From: Spirodela intermedia
Lineage: Eukaryota > Streptophyta > Magnoliopsida > Alismatales > Araceae
Assembly: GCA_902729315.2 (NCBI GenBank)
Contig: LR746272.1
Location: 12,135,327 to 12,199,326, forward strand
Direction: 5' to 3'
Length of the DNA stretch: 64,000 nucleotides
In this document: positions 1 through 9,629 of the stretch, in pieces
How positions within the stretch are numbered: the stretch's first letter is position 1
Layout: the number at the start of each line of letters is the position of its first letter
The notes under the pieces: model-generated
Told to the model about the DNA's origin: nothing
Databases searched by the model: none
Seen by the model: the letters and a program-made list of their open reading frames with translations, nothing else
Made by a program: the position numbers and the translations under genes

Positions 1-213
1 AGGAGGGGGGAGCAAACTTGTGATCTGGCTCTTCTCTGTGACGCGGATCTCCATGTTCACGTATCGAGTCGCGTCCATGATGCCGTTCGGATTCGCCCAA
101 GTTATCTGGGCCACAGGGCCTCTGACGATGGTCGCCGGCTTCTACGTGTTGTTCGTATGGGGAACGAGTAAGGATCCCGATTTCTGGGGTTCTAAAGGCA
201 GACGCGAGCCCTT
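1..213 (+). pseudogene. Array copy 1: 3' part of small four-helix membrane protein gene, cut by window start
   Basis: This is the C-terminal half of the family seen intact at 6971-7405. It keeps the third and fourth hydrophobic helices, including MFTYRVASMMPFGF and the tail LFVWGTSKDPDF. Where the intact copy ends with TAG after the tail, this copy has TGG at about 185, so the frame runs on through SKGRREPLV directly into the 5' part of copy 2. The 5' half lies outside the window, so whether the gene was otherwise whole is unknown. The read-through and head-to-tail fusion suggest a non-functional copy or a fused product created by unequal recombination. Confidence 0.7.
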
Positions 214-609
214 GGTGCGGATGCGTCTCACGGCGGCGGTGGCGGCGGCAGCGCGCGGAGGAGCCTCAGTCGTACGTGTGGGATGTCGGTATGAACACTA
301 CCGGCCTGGGTTTCTTGACCTACAGCTCTGCGTTGATCCATGGACGTTAGGTTTCGTGGTCTCCGCTTACGGCACATTGATGCTTCTGTTCTGGTTCCTC
401 CACGCTTTTCAGGTCGCTCCGCAGAAGAGGAGGGGGGAGCTGAAACTTGTGATCTGGCTCTTCTCTGTGACGCGGATCTCCATGTTCACGTATCGAGTCG
501 CCTCCACGATGCCGTTCGGATTCGCCTAAGTTATCCGGGCCATAGGGGCTCTGACGACAATAGCCAGCTTCGACGTGTTGTTTGTACTGGGAATGAGTAA
601 GGATCCCGA
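214..609 (+). pseudogene. Array copy 2: frameshifted membrane protein gene copy
   Basis: The DNA aligns end to end with the intact copy, from the Gly/Ala-rich start through the GTSK-type tail. The N-terminal third is out of frame: the codons that would give RSWGMSLMNTAG read as VRVGCRYEHYRPG. The frame is recovered near the DPWTLGFVVSAY helix. A CAA to TAA change at about 527 stops the protein inside the last helix, after MPFGFA, and matching sequence continues beyond the stop. The reading frame is joined to copy 1 upstream. This is a decayed tandem duplicate. Confidence 0.72.
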
Positions 610-2344
610 TCTCGTTTCGTCGTCGTCGTCTGGTGTTCTTTGTTTCCGTCGTTTGGTTGCCTCGATTTACCATTTTGACAGTTGACCTCGTCAATGGGAG
701 AGGGATCTGCCTGCGGAGATGGTGATTATTTTTCCGAAATATGTACGCTGGTAACAGTTTAGTTTCCTTTTTCTAATACAGATCGTGGATATTACTCAGA
801 GAGAGAGCTACGATTTTAAGAGGAAATTATGAAAGCCGGCAGCTAACTCAAGTGTAAGTCTGTCATCCTTCAAACTTTGATCTACTCGAGGTTATCCTCA
901 AATTCACCTGTTAGATTTTAGGCCTTTACTTCTTTTATAACTTGCGTTTTTGTTGTTCTCCTGATTCTCCTCTGAATTCAATGGGTCACAACTCTCTCTC
1001 GCGCTCTCTCTCTCTCTCTCTGAGATACCATTTATTCTAGTAGAGTTCATGCTACTTTGTGTTAGTTTATGTATGTTCAATGTTTTCTTGAAAATACCTG
1101 TATTTGGAGCGTGAGGTTATGCTTTTGGTCTGGATAATAGCTTACCACGCCTCCCTCTTTTTCTCTTACCTCCTTCTGAAATAGTTGTTCAAATCACACA
1201 ATTTATGTTTTTGGTAAACTTCTAAGAATGTTTGTGTTAACTGGTCTTCACAGAAATACCCATAAACATCGCTTCAAGATGTTTTAAAACACTTGTGAGA
1301 GGACTATGCTGTTTTGTGCCGACCTTTTGAAACTACCTCCAAATACATAAGGATGAAATGCGCTGCTTCCTTGAGTAAATACATCATTGACCATAATTTA
1401 GTCACTCCATAATTCCCTTGTACAAGTCTTTTGACATGAGGAGATTCATCTTGACGAGGTAAATAGTCCGTCATTCTGGAGAACAAAGTTTTTTCTTTTC
1501 TTTTTTTTCCCATTTCACGAGACATTTTCAGGGATTTCTTATCCGGGTTGACTACTTGGAAACGTCATGAAACCAGTACAAGGGATAAACAAGCCGAATA
1601 AAATGGAGTGGTTGCGTCAAATTTATTGTGATTATAATAGTTGGAGGGGATGTCTTGCTGTGCGTGTAGCGATGTTGGTTATCATGATAAATCTGTGTGT
1701 GAAAAAGCTTGACGGTTGAAAATCAGAAAGGCCCTTTGTTTCTGAAAATATTCCAATGATTGAGTTCAGAAGCAGGTGTAGTTGAAGTAAGAAAACAATA
1801 GTAAGATGCGAGCATAGAGTGAATATCTGGGTCGACTTTATAGCGGTAGATTCATGCAGAGTAGCTGGGATGTTGTAGTAAAACAAGAGTGATGATCAAA
1901 GCTGGCTTTCAATTAAGCTGTGAAGGTTGGGAAAAACTTCATCCAGTTGTAATAATATGATGTTCTGGAGTAGCTTCTTTTGAGTGAGGGAAAGGAGGCT
2001 GTTAACTGCAGGGAAAAGGTTTAGTGGAAGATTCTCGTGCACTTATGTGGGGCATTAAAAGATCGCTAGAATCTTTTGGAGGCCGCCCACAGAACTGGAC
2101 CCCCCCCAGCGTGTGGCCGTTTACTTTTTATCGATTGGGATGTTGCATTTTTTCCATCCCTTTCGTCACCACGAGCTTTCCAGACGCCAGCGCGCCGCCA
2201 TTCGGTGCCTGATGTGTAATGGGCCTGACGGGCCTCTGACATAAGTTTTTTAAGAAGACTTGGGCCGGAGGCCGGGGCCTAGGTAAGCTTCTCTATGGTT
2301 TGCATCTTTATGGCTCGGGTTCGGATTAGAGCTTGTCTGCGAAG
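610..2344. other. Intergenic flank of array copies 2 and 3, duplicated elsewhere in the array
   Basis: No gene is supported here. About 843-1022 matches 6380-6551, including the same CAATGGGTCACAACTC lead-in to a (CT)n run at 993-1021. About 1503-1610 matches 6763-6868, which in the intact copy is the promoter-proximal region. About 2190-2275 resembles 5095-5165. The similar promoter-like block at 1503-1610 is separated from copy 3 by roughly 650 bp of unrelated sequence. Short open frames here have no recognisable domains. Confidence 0.6.
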
Positions 2345-2786
2345 ATGGAAACAAAGTTTCCAGTCGGTGCACCGGCTCAAGGCGGCTGCATCGGCGGCGG
2401 CGCGGGTAGGAGGCTCAATCGTTCGTGGGGGATGTCGTTGCTGAACACCGCCGGTCTGGTTTTTTTGACCTACAGCTCTGCGGCGGCGGCGTATCGCGCC
2501 CGCAGTGATCCATGGACGTTAGGTTTCGTGGTTTCTGCTTACATTACGCTGATGCTTCTGTTCTGGTTTCTCCGCGCTTTTGAGGCTGCCCCCCCCCCAG
2601 AGGAGGGGGGAGCTGAAGGTCGGCATCTGGTTCCTCTCGATGTCGTTGCTTTGCATGTTCACTTATCGAGTCGCCTCCATGATGCCGTTCGAATTTGCCC
2701 TAGTTATCTGGGTCACAGGGACTGACGATGGTCGCCGACTTCTCCGTATTATTTGTACTGGGAACGAGTAAGGATTCCGATTTATA
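2345..2786 (+). pseudogene. Array copy 3: membrane protein gene with two frameshifts
   Basis: The first frame gives an N-terminus very close to the intact copy, with LNRSWGMSLLNTAGLVFLTY and the second helix DPWTLGFVVSAY. A run of C bases at about 2588-2597 shifts the frame just after the second helix. The continuation ELKVGIWFLSMSLLCMFTY is found in a different frame from about 2610. A second small deletion near 2718-2725 (ACAGGGACTGACG against ACCGGGGCTCTGACG) breaks the frame again before the tail. The sequence is otherwise highly similar, so decay looks recent. The C-run should be confirmed by resequencing. Confidence 0.75.
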
Positions 2787-2959
2787 GGGTTTTTTAGCTT
2801 CTCCCCGATCTCGTTTCCTCCTGATGATCTGTACATCGCTTAAGATGTAGTTTCTTCGCCGACCGATCCCTACCTCCTGGATCACTGGGAATACAAGCTG
2901 CCAATAAGCGAACCGCCGCAATGATAATAAATTAGTAGTAAAAATATGGATGAAATAGG

Positions 2960-4345
2960 TCCACATTGGTCTAAGTGAATTATGAAAGGATTCTGTACTT
3001 GAAGGGGCTTCGTTGTCAAAAAGATTGTACCAGTTTTACTAATTCCGTAATAGATATTTTACTTTCTTATCATCATTATGCTGGATCTTGAGGGATTTCC
3101 CTTTTATGCGGGTTATCCTCTTTTTCCTTTCATAATAAACTTTTGAAATTTAAATCTTCTATTTATGCTATATTTTCCTGTTGGTTTGATACTGTTAATA
3201 GATTTGAAAACATATAAACATTACAATACAATAGCTGGATCATCATAAATACAATTTTGATCAAACATTTTGTTTTTCATATGTTGAAGCATGCCATAGA
3301 ATTGTATGTAACATAGAATAGACTTCTTTGTACATTTTTTCAATGAGTAATTTTTTGCTGTAAAATATTATTAATATATAAAACAACTTAATATAAAGAT
3401 TTATATCATTAGATGTCAATGTTATTACTGATATCGTAGTAATTAGATCAATAATTCAGTATGTCATTAACGTGATCAGACTTTTGAATATGTAGAATGA
3501 TAAATTCATGTAAATTATAAGTAAAACATAGGAATCAAAACTCAATTTCATCTATTCTTGATAAAATATGAACCAGTTATGTTTGAGTAAATTTTAGTTT
3601 GCAATCATCAAAAGCAATGATGGTGTGTGATTATTTGTAAATTTGAATTAATAATGATGTTGTACTCCTAAAATAAAAAATAATTATAGAAATCAAAGGT
3701 AATAAAAATATGTTGAGAGTCATTCAATACATCAAATTAAGTGTCTTGATTTTTGATATGCAACCTGAAGTTGTCACATAATTATTAGAGGATGAAAAAT
3801 AGACGTATACAATGACTTGAGTGTTCAATCAATTTGAGAAAAAATGAACCTTGTATATTGGTTCATAATAAAACTAAGATCTTTATCACAAAAACCAAAT
3901 AAAAAATTATAATGAATTAAATGAGGATAGAAAAGTCATTAAGAATAGTTAGGTTAGTAACAAAAATTGATTATGATGAAATATATGTACTAGTACTTGT
4001 ATGGAATTGCAATTCGAATTCTATTAGCATATGCGTATCATAAGAATATCATTTCACATTAAATAGATGTAAAAATTGCATTTCTAAGGTAAAAAATTAA
4101 TTAGGAAGTGTATGTCAATCAACCCCTTAGTTCTACAAGTTTGAAGTACAATTATTACGTTTTGAAATCATCTAAGGTTTTATATGATATTAAGCAAAGT
4201 ATAATAACTTGATATCGAGCAAGCTTTGATTCAAACATATGTTGATGGCGTAGTTTTGAGATTTTCAAATGAAAATGTGTACATCTTTTTTTTCGGAGTT
4301 CATGAAACGATGCTCATTGCTTGATGCATATTTTACTTATTTTAA
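2960..4345. repeat. AT-rich block inserted in the 3' flank of array copy 3
   Basis: Downstream of the intact copy, the gene is followed within about 340 bp by the block at 7745-8035. Downstream of copy 3, the matching block starts only at about 4350. The extra roughly 1.4 kb is strongly AT-rich with no coding frames, unlike its neighbours. This suggests insertion of a non-autonomous element, or loss of the same DNA at the other copy. I could not identify terminal inverted repeats or a target-site duplication by eye, so the element class is unknown. Confidence 0.4.
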
Positions 4346-4349
4346 AATA

Positions 4350-4640
4350 CGTATTTCACTTGTTCGTTGTGCGTGATCCTTTGCCCTATTCATGCGTTGG
4401 GTTCTCTCTTTTCCCTTTTTATTTGGTTGATTGTCGGGGATAGAGTTAGGGAACTGCATACGCATCTCCAGCCCCTGGACAAGCTCGTGTTTTTTCTTTT
4501 AGAGAAAATAAACAAGTGATCTTCCCACAGCGGCAGTTCCACTTTTCCTTTAGATATTCCAATGGCTGCCCTCTTGAGCTTCCATGGCAGATCGATCGAT
4601 TGTTCTTCTTCTCTTAGGTTCTTGTTCCAATGTATATAAA
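4350..4640 (+). repeat. Direct repeat partner of 7745-8035
   Basis: This about 290-bp segment aligns with 7745-8035. Shared stretches include ATTTGGTTGAT, GACAAGCT and GGCTGCCCTCTTGAGCTTCC. The two lie downstream of array copies 3 and 5 and mark the shared ends of the duplicated units. There is no convincing coding content. Confidence 0.65.
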
Positions 4641-4645
4641 TCGCT

Positions 4646-5280
4646 CCAAATTTTATATTATGGGAAAAAAAAAACGTGACATTTTGACCGTACAAATTAG
4701 ATCATCCTGATCCTCTCTCTCTTCTAGATTTTTTTTTTCCCAACTGCACAAATCAAATATTGGCTTCTACGTCACCGCCGCTGTCGGGCTCAGAGCTGTT
4801 GGCTTTTGTGGACAACATCTTCAACCTGACGGTAGAGTTTTTGACACTTGTGGATGAAGGTGGCGTGTCGTTTTCGGCGTTTTCAATGTGCACCTATCGT
4901 TGCTCGTCCGACACGTCAGGGATCAGCCTTCGCCCGACGACTTTTGACTTTGGAGCCCCCGAGGTCACAGTCTCCATATTCCAGATTATCTTGCCTACCT
5001 CAGCTATCGTCATCAGTTTTTTATCAGCTATTATTCCATATTCCGTATTGCATCCAGATGGCCTTCATCCTTCCTCTGCGCGCATTGTCTCAGTTACTGG
5101 GCCGCGCTGATTGCGTAATGGGCCAGAACGGGCCTCAAACACAAAATCTTAAGAAGATCCCGAGGTGGTGGGTCATGAGTCCGTTTGAAATACGACGAAA
5201 GATGTGGCGTCGCTGTAACGGTTTCGGTAGTCCGCTTCCAGATGGTCGACTGTTTGCGTCTGTGAAGTGAAGCTCCCAGT
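4646..5280. other. Upstream flank of array copy 4; no gene recognised
   Basis: A 116-codon open frame at 4760-5110 starting MASTSPPLSGSELL has no recognisable domain and no counterpart upstream of the other copies. About 5095-5165 resembles 2190-2275, with ATGGGCC and GGGCCTC motifs. I treat the block as flanking sequence. Confidence 0.4.
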
Positions 5281-5823
5281 TTGCGGGGAAGCGTGGGCGG
5301 CGCGCGGAGGAGCATCTATCGTTCGTGGGGGATGTCGTTGATGAACACTGCCGGCCTGGCTTTCTTCCTCTACAGCTCTGCAGCGATCCATGGACGTTGG
5401 CTTTGGTGGTCTCCGCTTACAAGCACGCTGATGCTTCTGTTCTGGTTCCTCCGCGCTCTTCAGGTTGCTCGGCAGAAGAGGAAGGGGAAGCTGAAACCCA
5501 TGATCTGGCTCTTCTCTACGACTCCGGTCTCCATGTTCACGTATCGAGTTGCCTCTATGATGCCGTTCAGATTCGCCCAAGTTATCTGGGCCACTGGGGC
5601 TCTGACGACAGTTGCCTGCTTCTATGTGTTGTTCGTATTAGGAACGAGTAAGGATCTAGATTTCTGGGGTTCTAAAGGCAGACGCGAGCCCTTGGCCTCT
5701 TATTGGTATGATTGCAGTTCTTTGTCAATCTCCTCGTTCTTGTCAATCTCGTTTCCTCGTCGTCATCTGATGTTTCTTATTTCCGTCATTCGGTTGGATC
5801 AATTTACTTTTTTTTTAAGTTAA
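5281..5823 (+). pseudogene. Array copy 4: open but altered membrane protein gene copy
   Basis: This copy stays open for 180 codons but differs from the intact one. A small deletion after the first helix shifts the frame, so DPWTLGFVVSAY is replaced by an unrelated IHGRWLWWSPLT stretch. One extra A in TACAAGCACG restores the frame before MLLFWFLRA. The normal TAG is TGG, as in copy 1, and the protein runs about 45 residues into 3' flank, ending in a low-complexity hydrophobic tail. The second helix is damaged, so function is doubtful. It could still be transcribed. Confidence 0.6.
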
Positions 5824-6504
5824 ACTTGTTGAATATGAAGGATCTTGTGTTGAGATAGATGGAGAATGACAAAACATAATGAGAGTGGATTGAAATCATA
5901 CATGAATTCATGAAGGCGCAAGTACGAAGATGACCTTTTAGATCAGCACAAGGAAGTCGTCCAATAACTTACTCTAGAGAGATGAGTTGTTGTAAGAGTG
6001 ACTCACGATGTATGACTCAACGACCATGACTCCTTATTTATAGACAAGAGGCGATTAACCTTTTAGTATATTTTTTAATTTAGTCCATCATAAAATTAGA
6101 ATAAGATATGATCTCTATATATATTTATATTTATGCTCATACTTACGAGAAAAGTTGTAATCTCAAATACTTCAACTCTAATGAGTCATTTTAAGTAAAA
6201 TTAATTTAATGATAACTCCATAATATACTATTCATATATATCATTGTCTACATCGAGATTAATTTCAATAGAACCTCATCAAAGGTTAACTTTTAAGAAT
6301 ATTTACTCTGGTAGATATTACTCAGTGATTATTATCACCCTTTTGGTGGTCATGAAAGTTCGCTACAAAGCCGACAAATAACTAAGTGTAAGTTTGTCAT
6401 CCTTTAAAGTTTGATCCATTTGAAGCTATCTTCAAATTCATGTGTTAGATTCTATAGATCAGCCTTTACTTATTTTATAACTTGCATTTTAGCCAATGGG
6501 TCAC

Positions 6505-6555
<51 letters not shown>

Positions 6556-6900
6556 AGAAACCATTTGTTAATTTATGTGGGATTAATGTTTTCCTAGAGA
6601 TACCTTTATTTGGAGCATCAATTTATGCCTTTAGTCTGGATAATAGCTTATTGGGCCTCTCTCTCCTTCTCTTATCTCCCAAAAAAATTCATCTTTTTTT
6701 CTTGACAAGGTGAATAATCCGTCATACTGAAGAACACAGATTTCTTATTTCTTATTTTTTCATTTCAAAAGAAAATTTCAGGGGTTTCTTATCCAGTTTG
6801 GCTACTTGGAAATGTCATGAAACCAGTACAAGGGAGAAGAGGATGACCGAGTCGAATATAATGGACTGGAGGGTGCCACGTCTCCCCAGCCAAATGGATC
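5824..6900. other. Intergenic region with duplicated flank and (CT)n run
   Basis: No gene is seen. 6380-6551 and 6763-6868 match segments at 843-1022 and 1503-1610. A (CT)n run lies at 6508-6551. 5870-6350 is AT-rich with no match I could find. The 3' end merges into the promoter of the intact array copy. Confidence 0.55.
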
Positions 6901-6902
6901 CT

Positions 6903-6911
6903 TTATAAATA
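6903..6911 (+). promoter_or_regulatory. TATA box of the intact array gene
   Basis: TATAAATAC lies about 65 bp before the ATG at 6971, a normal plant TATA-to-start distance allowing a short leader. It supports this copy being the live member of the array. Confidence 0.6.
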
Positions 6912-6970
6912 CAACATGGTATCCAACAGCCACAGGTTTTGTCGCTTCGATTATTCAGAGGGGGAATGGG

Positions 6971-7405
6971 ATGAATCTCCCAGGCGTTGCCGAAGTGTCT
7001 CATGGCGGCGGCGGCGGTGCGGGGAGGAGCCTCAATCGTTCGTGGGGGATCTCGTTGATGAACACCGCTGGTCTGGTTTTTTTGACCTACAGCTCTGCGG
7101 CCGCAGCGTACCGCGCCCGCAGCGATCCATGGACGTTAGGTTTTGTGGTCTCTGCCTACAGCACGCTGATGCTTCTGTTCTGGTTCCTCCGCGGTTTTGA
7201 GGTTGCTCCACCGGAGAAGAGGGGGAAGCTGAAGCTCGTGATCTGGCTCCTCTCTATGACTCTGATCTCCATGTTCACGTATCGAGTCGCCTCTATGATG
7301 CCGTTCGGATTCGCCGTTGTCATCTGGGCAACCGGGGCTCTGACGATGGTCGCCGGCTTTTACGTGTTGTTCGTATTGGGAACCAGTAAGGATCCCGATT
7401 TCTAG
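6971..7405 (+). CDS. Small four-helix membrane protein, plant family of unknown function (intact array copy 5)
   Basis: This single-exon gene of 144 residues starts MNLPGVAEVSHGG and ends TSKDPDF. After a Gly-rich start and the RSLNRSWG motif come four hydrophobic segments: about residues 30-50 (MNTAGLVFLTYSSAAA), 56-80 (PWTLGFVVSAYSTLMLLFWF), 92-112 (LVIWLLSMTLISMFTY) and 117-139 (FAVVIWATGALTMVAGFYVL). A short basic loop, PPEKRGKLK, separates helices 2 and 3. I recognise the type as a small plant-specific membrane protein family of unknown function, but cannot name it with certainty. A TATA box lies about 65 bp upstream. It is the only one of five local copies with an undamaged frame. The array suggests recent birth and death of gene copies. 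Confidence 0.75.
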   Translation: MNLPGVAEVSHGGGGGAGRSLNRSWGISLMNTAGLVFLTYSSAAAAYRARSDPWTLGFVVSAYSTLMLLFWFLRGFEVAPPEKRGKLKLVIWLLSMTLISMFTYRVASMMPFGFAVVIWATGALTMVAGFYVLFVLGTSKDPDF

Positions 7406-7744
7406 GGTTCTAAACGCGGTCGTGACCTGGCCTCTCGCCGATCTGCTTTCCTCCTCGTCTTCTGGTATTCCCTTTCTCCGATCTCGCCGTTAGTTGCCTC
7501 GATTTATTGTCTTTGAAGTTGATCTCATGACCAGGAGCGGGATCCTGCCGGGAAGGTGATCTTCAAATCCTGGTGCCCAGTCCGTCCCACCTCTCCCTCA
7601 GGGTCAATATCAATCAAAGCTGAGCAAAGTGGCACGAGGAGCGTGAATTAGTAGTGTCACACAAGAGAGCCGGTTGTTATGATCGTGTTACTAGGAAGAA
7701 ATCTAAGAATATTCTATGCTGGTTTTAGTTTTTTTTAAATAATT

Positions 7745-8035
7745 TTTTTCACTTGTTTATCATCTTTGTGTTTGATCCTCTGTACCGTTATGCGTCGGGT
7801 TCTCCTTCTTTCCCTCGCATTTGGTTGATCGTCGGGATAACGGATCTCATCCCTGAAGAGCCTCCCGCTGAAATCTACCCCCCGGACAAGCTTGTATTAT
7901 ATATCCAGGTACAAATGGCGATTTGATCCTCACACACCGTCGGTGCCACTTTCCCATTGAGATTCCTCTGGCTGCCCTCTTGAGCTTCCATTGCAGATCG
8001 ACCGATTGACAACTCTTTGTTAGGTTCGTCTTACA
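7745..8035 (+). repeat. Direct repeat partner of 4350-4640
   Basis: This block lies about 340 bp downstream of the intact array gene and aligns with 4350-4640 downstream of copy 3. It marks the end of the duplicated unit and carries no clear coding sequence. Confidence 0.65.
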
Positions 8036-8238
8036 GGCGAGTGATAAGATTGCTTGCCGACCGAACTTGTGTCTATCCCAACTGGTGACGTGCCGTTTTC
8101 AGGGTGATAGTTCAGGCGTCTGCGGCACGGCACAGCAACCCTGTTGTTGTTTTCAATTCAGACGTGACGGGGGGGCCACGCTTTTCATATTTCAAACTTA
8201 TTGAAAGAGATAGAGAAAGACGGAGGCAGGAGAGAAGC

Positions 8239-8264
8239 GAGAGAGAGAGAGAGAGAGAGAGAGA
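8239..8264. repeat. (GA)n microsatellite
   Basis: Simple dinucleotide run. The overlapping 61-codon frame at 8104-8289 owes its Arg/Glu-rich end to this repeat and is not a gene. Confidence 0.9.
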
Positions 8265-8768
8265 CGCTGCTTTACTAACGACAGGATAACGAGAGGACGT
8301 GGTGATGTCTTTTCACGCTGAATCAAAATTACGTGATAAATTTTTAATTGTTTTTTTATTAAGTATATTATTGTCTTTTATTGATATCTCAATTATATAT
8401 TTACAATAATATAAAAATATGGAGCAAATCATGAGAATATTTTGCACTCTAAATTTTAGAGTGATAGGCTAAAATCTTATGAGCTACATGATACGTCGAT
8501 ATATCATGTGTTTCAACTAGTTTATACATCATGATCTTCAATCTTATTTGGTCAAATGATCGGGGTTAAAGGGGGTCTTAATTGGCGGTGGTAAAAAGTC
8601 TGAAAAATCTAAAAAATATATCAAATAATGAGAAAAAAAGCATAACTCTCTCACTACTTCATTTTTTTTTTACTCTTCCTATTGACTATGTCTCATTATG
8701 GCGGAATTGTTGTTGTGTTTCGACGGATGATGTGAATCATCGGAGTAAATTATTTCTTTGATCTCCAG

Positions 8769-9583
8769 ATACTCCTAGTTACCCATAGAGCCACTATATG
8801 GCTGAAAGAACGCGTCTGGTCTGAAAATTCTAGCTATTTGTCATGGAAAAATGTGGCAGATGCTGACTTTTTGACAGAAGGCTTTAGCAAAGTGATCCGA
8901 AGTTCATATCATCCTAGTTACCCAGAAAAATAGGCTTGTTTCCAATGACGCAACCTCACTTAAAGCTTAGGTCAGCGATTCCATGACGAGGACATTACAC
9001 ACACCTGCTCACTTCTTCTTTCCCTCTTTGATCAGCTTTTAATTTTTTATGTTCACGATAACCATTGTCCCTATTCTAAGATGACGATGCAGTTCCTGTT
9101 GCATGGCCTGCCAGATATGCCAAGTGGGTTGTTCTGTTGTCATAGATGCTTCTGTCTATTGTTTTAATCGGCGGTTGAACTGGAATCAAAATAGACCTTC
9201 AAAGAGTCCCCTAATCAGCTTCCAGTGACCTAGTTTTTAGAAAAGTAACTGCTCCTGTAAGGATTTCCCAAATACTAGTAAAATCCTTATGAAATCCTCT
9301 TCTTTCTTTTTCCTTTCTGTCTACGAAGTTTTGTTCTTATAAACTTGGATATATATATTTTTTTCAGATTATCAAACGAGGATATTCCTCGTTTTTTTTT
9401 TTTAATATTTATTCTGGAGGAACATTCTCTTCAGAGTCTGTAATCTTATGTAGGACAACCACTTGCAGGAGTTTCTTCAAAGCATTTCGTGTGTAGACAT
9501 TTGGAGCTGTTACCAGTCAGTGGAGTAGACGATGCAGAATATGAGCAGCTAAAAAAGAAGAGTAGTCGCTGTTACTATTCTTA
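8769..9583 (+). pseudogene. Exon-like fragments of an unrecognised gene, possibly degraded
   Basis: Four stretches look protein-coding and are bounded by splice-like sites. 8769-8933, after a CTCCAG, reads ILLVTHRATIWLKERVWSEN and continues to SYHPSYPEK then a stop. About 9080-9129 reads DDDAVPVAWPARYAKW, preceded by CTAAG. About 9148-9225 reads DASVYCFNRRLNWNQNRP to SFQ then a stop, preceded by ATAG. About 9454-9583 reads QPLAGVSSKHFVCRHLELLP to the end KKKSSRCYYS. Composition is normal protein, unlike the AT-rich surroundings. I see no start exon and do not recognise the family. It may be a relic, a fragment captured by a mobile element, or the 3' end of an unfinished gene model. Confidence 0.3.
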
Positions 9584-9629
9584 GGAGAAAAATTATTTGA
9601 CCTGTGGGCTAAGATGATGTCCCCTTTGC

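Noticed and set aside
4390-4695. Minus-strand 101-codon frame
   Set aside because: It lies in the duplicated flank block; the equivalent block at 7745-8035 does not preserve the frame.
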